64,000 bases of DNA from a virus, in the IMG/VR virus record IMGVR_UViG_3300046328_000499, positions 62,001-126,000 of that record; one strand, 5' to 3'. Shown one piece after another: positions 49,987-56,284 of this stretch (position 1 is its first letter; each line of letters opens with the position of its first letter). A program made the translations under genes and the position numbers. Under the pieces are notes generated by a model, which was given only the letters and a program-made list of their open reading frames with translations, was not told the DNA's origin and searched no databases.

Positions 49987-50544
49987 CTAATTCAATGTTA
50001 AAAGATATTCTAACTCATTTAACAAACCTAGTATTTCAGCCATAACATTCTTTAGATCTTCTCCTTCTATTTGAAGAAATAACGTTTGATATTCTTGTGA
50101 AGTATTTCTAATACATTCTCTCATATATTGAGGTTGATAATCACAAAGCTCTTTTGGTTGTAAATGACCTACTCTAATTACAGTGTTAGTTTTACCTTGT
50201 GCTTTTTCAATATAACTGTCTAACAATACTAATAAATCATCATAAGTACTATTTAATGCTTTATGTTCAGCAAATGATTTAGTTTGAAGATGCCAAATAT
50301 GTAATTGAGTTCTTAATGTAAATAAAGATAAAGCAAACGTAGATAAATCATACGTCCCATCAAAAGATTCTTGACTCATTACATCTTCTTGTAAACCTTC
50401 CATTGAAACTTCTTCTACTTCTTCATTGTCTAAACCTTCTTCTGAATACATTTCCATTGGAGCACTTTGTTGAGACATCATTTGATTTTGAATCATTGGC
50501 TTATTAATAGCCACTTTTTGTTTTAAAACATCTAATCTATTCAT
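49987..50544 (-). CDS. Ferritin/Dps-like protein, DUF5856-type
   Basis: This encodes 185 residues. A Met/Gln/Glu-rich N-terminal 60 residues precedes a helical domain with TQLHIWHLQTKSFAEHKALN and YDDLLVLLDSYIEKAQGK. That is the pattern of Dps-like four-helix bundles (LHxxHWQTKSYAEHKALGxxYD), found in Bacteroidota phages as DUF5856. Dps proteins bind iron and protect DNA. Whether this copy keeps the ferroxidase site cannot be told here, though H and E of the first helix are present. It is the promoter-distal gene of the - strand block and ends at the shared terminator. The start follows an A/T-rich leader without a Shine-Dalgarno sequence. Confidence 0.7.
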   Translation of the reverse strand: MNRLDVLKQKVAINKPMIQNQMMSQQSAPMEMYSEEGLDNEEVEEVSMEGLQEDVMSQESFDGTYDLSTFALSLFTLRTQLHIWHLQTKSFAEHKALNSTYDDLLVLLDSYIEKAQGKTNTVIRVGHLQPKELCDYQPQYMRECIRNTSQEYQTLFLQIEGEDLKNVMAEILGLLNELEYLLTLN

Positions 50545-50616
50545 ATAAAATTTAATAATTAATAATTAACTAAAATAATTTAAAAAATCAATTTAAACAC
50601 TTATTTAAAATCAAGC

Positions 50617-50648
50617 TAAAAAAAAACCTGCAACATCAGTCACAGGTT
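50617..50648 (-). terminator. Terminator after the 116-aa gene
   Basis: On the - strand, AACCTG and CAGGTT (50648-50643 and 50630-50625) form a 6-bp stem, extendable by G-T pairs, with about a 12-nt loop. A run of T's (plus-strand A's ending at 50624) follows. It lies 28 bases past the stop of the 50676-51026 gene. Confidence 0.75.
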
Positions 50649-50675
50649 CAATTTGAATTGATTGCTATATAAAAA

Positions 50676-51026
50676 TTATTTTGTAGATTTTTTCTCTTTT
50701 CTTGGTAAAGAGTTTTTCTTTGCAATATTTTCTTTTCTCAATCTTGTAAGAACTGATTTCATTTTTACAGTTAATTTATTTGCTTCTGAAGAATGTGATT
50801 TAGTTCCTTTAAGTTGCAATTTATTAGTGTGCATTGTCAATGTTTCTAACATATCTGAAATCTCTACAATAGTTGAATAAGATTGTGCTGGATTTAATGA
50901 TGCTTTGATAATTGCTTTGTCTTCTGCTGTGAATGTTGAAAGTGCATTAATTACATCTTTTACTGTCAATGTTGCTACTACTGATGATTTTGTTACTTTT
51001 GCTTTTGATACTTTTGATTTTTCCAT
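50676..51026 (-). CDS. Small basic protein, possibly nucleic-acid binding
   Basis: This encodes 116 residues with Lys/Ser-rich ends (MEKSKVSKAKVTKSS and RKEKKSTK) and a helical middle (VKDVINALSTFTAEDKAIIK, YSTIVEISDMLETLTMHTNK). The strong net positive charge suggests DNA or RNA binding, but no histone-like, HTH or other fold is recognised. It has its own Bacteroidota-type promoter (51116-51147), a leader of about 80 bases and its own terminator, so it is probably a monocistronic, well-expressed host-transcribed gene. The function is unknown. Confidence 0.65.
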   Translation of the reverse strand: MEKSKVSKAKVTKSSVVATLTVKDVINALSTFTAEDKAIIKASLNPAQSYSTIVEISDMLETLTMHTNKLQLKGTKSHSSEANKLTVKMKSVLTRLRKENIAKKNSLPRKEKKSTK

Positions 51027-51115
51027 AACTTTAAATTTTAATTTTGATTATTATTAAACATTAACTATTGAATTTTGAAACTTTTACTAAAAACTATTAC
51101 TCTGTTTTCTTGATA

Positions 51116-51147
51116 CAAATATAGAGTACCCTTATCGATATTCCAAA
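51116..51147 (-). promoter_or_regulatory. Bacteroidota-type sigma promoter
   Basis: Read on the - strand, TTTG (51147-51144), a 20-base spacer and TATATTTG (51123-51116) fit the -33 TTTG / -7 TAnnTTTG consensus of the Bacteroidota primary sigma factor. It points to the 116-aa gene starting at 51026. The spacer contains AAGGGTA, also found in the loops of the 53076 and 53220 hairpins. Confidence 0.75.
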
Positions 51148-51183
51148 TAATATCAAGAATATTTTTAAATTATTTTAAACTTT

Positions 51184-51393
51184 CTAAGCTTCTATTACTT
51201 TACTTATAAAAACAAGGTTGAACTCCTTCTCATACAACATTTTAGCTGATTTATACTCTTTTTCAGTTTTATATATTTTATTAGATTCTTCTGCTAAAAG
51301 ACTATATATTTTAACTCCATTATTTAGTATATAGTGGTATACATCTAATTTATACATTTCAAGTTTATTTAATTTAAAGTAGTCTTCCATCAT
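51184..51393 (-). CDS. Small hypothetical protein after the helicase gene
   Basis: This encodes 69 residues, Lys/Tyr/Glu-rich and predicted helical (KLEMYKLDVYHYILNN). Its ATG overlaps the end of the Dda-like helicase gene by 4 bases (ATGA-type junction), so it is translationally coupled to it. No domain is recognised. It lies just upstream of the promoter of the 116-aa gene. It is supported by the coupling and by the absence of another use for the interval. Confidence 0.5.
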   Translation of the reverse strand: MMEDYFKLNKLEMYKLDVYHYILNNGVKIYSLLAEESNKIYKTEKEYKSAKMLYEKEFNLVFISKVIEA

Positions 51394-52991
51394 CCTATAA
51401 ACAACTTTTGTTTATGTCTTGAACAAGCAACATAAAGTAATTGTAGAGGTTCTTTAATAGATTTTAAATCTTCTTTTGGTTTGTAGTGTTTTTCCATAAT
51501 ATCACTTTCTAAACAAATAGTGTTTAAATAAGTAGATCCAGTAGACAAATGACTAGTTATACAATAACCAAATTGCAATTTAGGAAATAAATCTATATGA
51601 CCATAAAACAGTTTCCAAGCATCTATTACTTCTTGTGATAGTTTCTTTATATCTTTTTCTGTTGTAGCTTTATCTTTATCAAATTCTCCTGTTTCTTCAT
51701 TTAATTTAACTAACTTCTTCTTTTTATTAGATAGTTTAATAGCTTCTCTTTTTAAAAAAGAACATTTACTATCCCAATCATTATAAGACTCTCTTTTTAA
51801 TACAGGAATTTCCTTATTTAATAATGTTACTTTATATCCAGCATAAGAACTTGAAGTAATAGACGATATTATAAATTCCATTCCATTATAATAAATAATT
51901 TTTTTAGGTTTAGCGTCTATAACATATTCAGAACGCATCATAATCCAGTCTCCTATTTCAAAAGTTTTAGGATTATTGAAAATCTTTTCTCTTATCTCTT
52001 TATTAAAACTATTAACTACAGAATTTTTATATGCAACTAACTTAACTGAATTGACATTTTTTTTATCAATCAACCAAGAAAATTGTTCTACAATATCTTC
52101 TTTAGTAGAAAGTTTTTTTAAATCTTCTGTTTCTGTAATATCTAATTTATAATCAATTGGTAATTGGTCTTCATTGTATTTCAAGATTAAATTCCTTAAT
52201 TGTTTAGCTAAAGAAATGTTATTTTCATTTCTCATTACAGTAACTAAACTATGATTAGGAACAACAGCAAAACAAGGAGAATCTTTATCTAATGGTTTAT
52301 TAGAATCAATATAAGGAGTTTGACATTTATCTCCTAAATAAATTATCTTTGTATCAGGATACGTATAATCTAAAATCATTTTTCTTAATTCAGGAGAAAT
52401 CATAGAACATTCATCTACTACTAATATTTTACAACTATCAGTAATCATATTCTCATCTAATTTATTAAATATTTGATTTCCTTCATCATCAAAAGAAGGT
52501 CTTAAATTAAACAATGAGGCTATTGTATTAACCCAGTTTAAACTTTTACCTAATACAATTTTAGCTTTATGAGAAACTGTACATCCTATAACTCCTTTCT
52601 TTTTTGATAAAGCGTATTTAATTACAGTTGTTTTACCTGTTCCTGCTTCACCTTCTAAAAGAAATTCTCTGTCTTCTGACAATAAAAATCGTTGTATTTT
52701 AGTACAAGCCTCTTGCTGTTGTGTATTTAATCTTATCTCAGAATTACTAGAAAAATTAACAGTAAACAATTCTGACATATTGAATTTGAAACCATTTTTT
52801 TCTAAATATCTGATATAGCTTAAATCTTCTCCATAAACTTGAGAGATTTCTACTCCTTTATATTTTCCAAAAGGAAATAAATCTTTTGGTTTAAATATTT
52901 TCTTTTTATACTTTTCTGTATTTTTTATAGCAAAACTATTCTTAGGTTTACTATTAAATAATGGGTGAAAACTATCATTATATGTAGTCAT
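51390..52991 (-). CDS. Dda/RecD-like SF1 helicase with ExoX-C-like N-terminus
   Basis: This encodes 533 residues. An N-terminal motif FPFGKYKGVEISQVYGED plus LSYIRYLEKNG (39-67) matches the short FGKYKG...DxxYLxWL domain found at the C-end of ExoX-type exonucleases and related DUF3820 proteins. The helicase core follows: Walker A GEAGTGKTT (114-122), DECSMISPE (193-201), a GDKCQ motif III, and near the C-terminus SHLSTGSTY and LLYVACSRHKQKLFI (motifs V-VI). The order and size fit Dda/RecD2-like 5'-3' helicases used in phage replication start or fork restart. No promoter was seen in the 329-base gap upstream, which holds two related hairpins. The next gene overlaps its end by 4 bases. Confidence 0.88.
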   Translation of the reverse strand: MTTYNDSFHPLFNSKPKNSFAIKNTEKYKKKIFKPKDLFPFGKYKGVEISQVYGEDLSYIRYLEKNGFKFNMSELFTVNFSSNSEIRLNTQQQEACTKIQRFLLSEDREFLLEGEAGTGKTTVIKYALSKKKGVIGCTVSHKAKIVLGKSLNWVNTIASLFNLRPSFDDEGNQIFNKLDENMITDSCKILVVDECSMISPELRKMILDYTYPDTKIIYLGDKCQTPYIDSNKPLDKDSPCFAVVPNHSLVTVMRNENNISLAKQLRNLILKYNEDQLPIDYKLDITETEDLKKLSTKEDIVEQFSWLIDKKNVNSVKLVAYKNSVVNSFNKEIREKIFNNPKTFEIGDWIMMRSEYVIDAKPKKIIYYNGMEFIISSITSSSYAGYKVTLLNKEIPVLKRESYNDWDSKCSFLKREAIKLSNKKKKLVKLNEETGEFDKDKATTEKDIKKLSQEVIDAWKLFYGHIDLFPKLQFGYCITSHLSTGSTYLNTICLESDIMEKHYKPKEDLKSIKEPLQLLYVACSRHKQKLFIG

Positions 52992-53075
52992 TTATATCAT
53001 TCATTTAATTTATCCATAATAAAAATATTATCGAAAGTTTAACTTATTAGTGTAATGTTAAAATATTTAATAAAA

Positions 53076-53134
53076 ACAAGGAATTTTTTGATTTAATACC
53101 GTTCCTTAATACCCTTAATCAAAAAATTCCTTGT
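53076..53134 (-). repeat. Hairpin element copy 1
   Basis: ACAAGGAATTTTTTGATT (53076-53093) pairs perfectly with AATCAAAAAATTCCTTGT (53117-53134): 18 bp around a 23-nt loop containing TACCGTT and ATACCCTT. T's follow on the - strand. It is the better-formed of two copies of the same element. It could be a terminator/processing hairpin or a regulatory RNA. Confidence 0.8.
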
Positions 53135-53219
53135 AAAATAATTTGTTAAAAATTAGGAAATTATAAAAATATTTTTATAAAGTTTATTTTTTTATATTTC
53201 TTAAAAATGTTAACAATAA

Positions 53220-53278
53220 ACAAGGAAATTTCTAATTCGTTACCGTTACTATATACCCTTGATTAAAAACTTCCTTGT
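53220..53278 (-). repeat. Hairpin element copy 2
   Basis: It is the same 59-nt length as copy 1, with identical outer stem ACAAGGAA/TTCCTTGT and the same loop blocks TACCGTT and ATACCCTT. The stem has two A-C mismatches, but the G-C pair at stem position 15 of copy 1 is A-T here, a compensatory change. It lies 43 bases past the SF2 helicase stop. Confidence 0.75.
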
Positions 53279-53320
53279 AAAATATTTGGTTTTTTAAAAA
53301 ACTCTATTATGAGAAATAAA

Positions 53321-55132
53321 TCATAAATTAATTATTGGTTTCGGATTTATAATAATTACTCCATCTTCTTGTTTTTTATTTATGTATTTTTTTATAGTTT
53401 GTACATTAAAAAAACTTTTAATATCAGTAGATTTTGCTGTTTTATTGATATTTAATTCAGAATAAATCTTAGTAAATTCATCTTTTAAATCTTTATAAGA
53501 AATAAAATTACCAGAAGATATTTTTGAATTACTTTTTAATAATTTGAATATTTTAGTTTCAAGATTACTATCTAATAAAGAGATTAATTTCCTTTTAACA
53601 TTAGTTTGAACATAATTTAGTTTTTCAATACCTTCAAAAGTTAGTTTCTCTATTGCATTTTCTAAAAAAGAAAATCTTAAATACGCTGCTTTTCTATATG
53701 CATTGGATTCTTCATCAGTACCATTTTGTAGCTCTTTCAACATTATTACTACATCTTTAAACCCAGGTAAATCTGTTGGAGATATTTTAATTTCGCTTTT
53801 ATGTTCAAAGTTAATAACATTGTAATTATATTTAGTACATTCTTTTGTTAAATTACTTGTTGAAGTATCTGCTGAATTGTTTACTCTGATCTTATATAGA
53901 TGTTTACTTACTTTGTAATTATAAATATCTAATTTAACTAAATTTGGATTAAAATATATTTCAGAATCTTTTTTTACAGTGATATAAGTTTGATTAATCT
54001 TTCCTAATCCTGCTTCAATTAAATATGTTCTAGTTTCTTTTTGAATTGCATTAAAAGCTTCTGTTGATTTTTTAGCTAACTCTATTTCTCTTACAGATAA
54101 ATCTTTAAAATCTTGATAAGAAAGAGAAGTATATCTAGTATTACTATAAATATGGCTTATAAGATTACGATATTTACTGTTCCTTATTCTTCCTGCTATT
54201 TGTTGAAATGAAGTAGAAATATCTACTAATGTATTAGATTTACTTGGGTCTGATACAATATAGATTTTACCTTCCTCGTCATAAATGTCAGTACCTTCAA
54301 ATACAGTAGAAGTCAAGAAGTTAATCTTCTTTGGTTTAACTGTACCTAATTTATCAGAAGGTAAAATTCCTCTATCTAATCCTACATCAGTTTTATTGTT
54401 TTTAGAAAATATTACATTACAATTTTGAAAATTAACATCTGTATTACTTATTAACTCTTTGATAAATTTTACACTATTAACAAATAAATAGAGATTTCCT
54501 TCTTTATTATGTTTTATATCAGCTAAATAATCATTAATTAAATCTATTGTAGTATTTAATACTCCTTTTAAACATTTAATTGACTCTATTGTAACATCAG
54601 AAGAATCTTCCCATACAGCATTGACTATATCTAAATCTTTCAATTCATCTAATATAAACTCTTCTTCTAGTGGAGTTGCAGTCATAAAACAATACTCTTT
54701 GTAATGTTGATATTCTTGCAATAGCTTATCTATGGCTTCATCTCTAAAGGAATATTGTGTAAATAATAAATGATATTCATCTATTAATAATTTATACTCT
54801 GATCTTGTTATATAATTACCTAATTTAGGTAATGAATCATAAGTAACCATAATGATAGGACAAGAGTTATTCTTTAAATAGTTTTTAATTGTAGATGTTT
54901 TTACTCCTTCATATATACCTAATATATTAGAATGTTGAAACATTTTATTTTCTATTAAAGATACAAAAGGAACAGCAATAACATAAGGTTCATTTGATTC
55001 AATTGCTAAGGTGGTTCCTCCACATCCTACTCTTCCTTTATCAAATAAGCAATTTTTAGGTAGTTGTTTGATATTTTTACTTTCTGATAAGTATTTTATT
55101 CCTGGCTCAATATTTATTGTAATTGTATTCAC
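53321..55132 (-). CDS. SF2 helicase-like protein with variant P-loop
   Basis: This encodes 603 residues. A P-loop-like GRVGCGGTT (33-41) has Gly where the catalytic Lys is expected. Then come IDEYH (117-121, Walker B/DExH), FMTATP (149-154, motif III), LTSTVFEGTDI (motif V) and QQIAGRIRNS (motif VI). This is the order of superfamily 2 helicases; origin-binding-protein-type helicases are a plausible relative. About 250 C-terminal residues are unassigned. If active, it would unwind DNA in replication or recombination; the Gly substitution makes ATPase activity uncertain. It lies between the nrdB terminator upstream and the two-hairpin region downstream. Confidence 0.78.
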   Translation of the reverse strand: MNTITINIEPGIKYLSESKNIKQLPKNCLFDKGRVGCGGTTLAIESNEPYVIAVPFVSLIENKMFQHSNILGIYEGVKTSTIKNYLKNNSCPIIMVTYDSLPKLGNYITRSEYKLLIDEYHLLFTQYSFRDEAIDKLLQEYQHYKEYCFMTATPLEEEFILDELKDLDIVNAVWEDSSDVTIESIKCLKGVLNTTIDLINDYLADIKHNKEGNLYLFVNSVKFIKELISNTDVNFQNCNVIFSKNNKTDVGLDRGILPSDKLGTVKPKKINFLTSTVFEGTDIYDEEGKIYIVSDPSKSNTLVDISTSFQQIAGRIRNSKYRNLISHIYSNTRYTSLSYQDFKDLSVREIELAKKSTEAFNAIQKETRTYLIEAGLGKINQTYITVKKDSEIYFNPNLVKLDIYNYKVSKHLYKIRVNNSADTSTSNLTKECTKYNYNVINFEHKSEIKISPTDLPGFKDVVIMLKELQNGTDEESNAYRKAAYLRFSFLENAIEKLTFEGIEKLNYVQTNVKRKLISLLDSNLETKIFKLLKSNSKISSGNFISYKDLKDEFTKIYSELNINKTAKSTDIKSFFNVQTIKKYINKKQEDGVIIINPKPIINL

Positions 55133-55182
55133 AATATTATAAGGTTTCTTTATTAAATATAATATTTAAAATATAATAAAAA

Positions 55183-55229
55183 CAAAAATACTACTCTTAA
55201 TCTCATTTATAGATAGAAAGAGTAGTATT
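55183..55229 (-). terminator. Terminator after nrdB
   Basis: On the - strand, AATACTACTCTT (55229-55218) and AAGAGTAGTATT (55198-55187) form a perfect 12-bp stem with a 19-nt loop, followed by TTTGTTTTT. It lies 28 bases past the nrdB stop and closes the ribonucleotide reductase unit. Confidence 0.9.
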
Positions 55230-55257
55230 AATGATAAATTATTTGAATGTTTAGTTA

Positions 55258-56199
55258 TTAAAATTCTGCATCAAGTTGCATTTCTCCTCCTGCTCTAACA
55301 TATTCTGATACACGACTTTCAAAGAAATTAGTTTTTCTAGGTACGGCTATTTGATTCATAAAAGTAAAAGGATTTGTAGAATTGAATTGTTTATCAAGAT
55401 TCAAAGCATCTAAAATACCGTCTGTAACAAATTCAATATATTGAACCATAAGAACATTATTCATACCAATTAAAGATACTGGTAATGATTCAATAGCAAA
55501 TTCTTTTTCTAGTCTACAAGCTTCTAATATAATTTCTTTTACTTTATCTTTATCTAATTTATTTATACAATGGTTATTATAAAGATGTATAGCGAAATTA
55601 CAGTGGTGCGATTCGTCTCTTGATATAAATTCATTAGCTTTTCCTAATCCTGGCATCTTACCTTGATTTTTTAACCAAAATATAGCTGAGAATGAACTAC
55701 AAAATAATATTCCTTCAACACAAATAAAAGCAATTAATTTTTCTTGAAATGTTCCATTATTAATCCAATCAATAGCCCAATGAAGTTTCTTGTTAATAAT
55801 TGGCATTGTGTCGATTGCATTAAATAATCTAGTTTTCTCAGTTGAATCTGTAATATATGTTTCAATTAAAAGAGAATACATAACAGAATGAATATTTTCC
55901 ATAACAGTTTGTAATTGATAATAATATTGTGCTTCTGGATATTTAACTAAATTACCAAAATTTACAGCTAAATTTTCAGCTACAATAGAATCAGAAGAAG
56001 CAAAAAATCCTAAAATATGTTTAATAAAATATTGTTCATCTTTTGATAAAGCTTTGAAATTATCTTGACTCAAATCTACTTCGTTTGCTTTCCAAAAAGA
56101 ATCTTCTTGCTCTTCATAAAATTTCCAAATATCTTGGTGATGAATAGGAAAAATTGTTCTTCTAAAATTCTGCTGGTCTAAAATTGGTTCTGGTTTCAT
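55258..56199 (-). CDS. nrdB: Ribonucleotide reductase class I, beta subunit
   Basis: This encodes 313 residues. NrdB carries the di-iron/tyrosyl radical that starts reduction of ribonucleotides to deoxyribonucleotides by NrdA. All ligands are visible: D70 (SSDSIV), E101 and H104 (ENIHSVMY), E162 (VEGILFCSS), and E196 and H199 (RDESHH). Y108 stands at the radical-tyrosine position. The pattern is closest to the eukaryote-like R2 type (ENIHSxMYSLLI). Length is usual for a phage R2, and the C-terminus ends QLDAEF. It follows nrdA in the same direction with an 85-base gap holding a small hairpin, and ends at a strong terminator. Confidence 0.95.
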   Translation of the reverse strand: MKPEPILDQQNFRRTIFPIHHQDIWKFYEEQEDSFWKANEVDLSQDNFKALSKDEQYFIKHILGFFASSDSIVAENLAVNFGNLVKYPEAQYYYQLQTVMENIHSVMYSLLIETYITDSTEKTRLFNAIDTMPIINKKLHWAIDWINNGTFQEKLIAFICVEGILFCSSFSAIFWLKNQGKMPGLGKANEFISRDESHHCNFAIHLYNNHCINKLDKDKVKEIILEACRLEKEFAIESLPVSLIGMNNVLMVQYIEFVTDGILDALNLDKQFNSTNPFTFMNQIAVPRKTNFFESRVSEYVRAGGEMQLDAEF

Positions 56200-56265
56200 A
56201 AATATTGAATTTAATTTGTTAATTTATTGACTTATTAATTTATTGATTATTTAAGACTATTAATA

Positions 56266-56282
56266 AAAATACTTGGTATTTT
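56266..56282 (-). other. Small hairpin between nrdA and nrdB
   Basis: AAAATAC, loop TTG, GTATTTT: a perfect 7-bp stem two bases past the nrdA stop, with T's following on the - strand. It could weakly terminate or protect the nrdA message. The remaining gap to nrdB is A/T-rich without visible signals. Confidence 0.4.
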
Positions 56283-56284
56283 GA

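Larger units (their letters stand above)
52992..53320 (-). other. Intergenic region with two related hairpins
   Basis: This is the only gene-free stretch over 300 bases in the window. It separates the SF2 helicase gene from the Dda-like helicase gene. It contains two 59-nt hairpins (53076-53134 and 53220-53278) and a perfect 20-nt palindrome TTATAAAAATATTTTTATAA at 53161-53180 between them. I find no ORF, tRNA or TAnnTTTG promoter. Confidence 0.7.

Noticed and set aside
53076-53278. CRISPR array
   Set aside because: There are only two copies, each a full hairpin, with no regular spacers and no cas genes.
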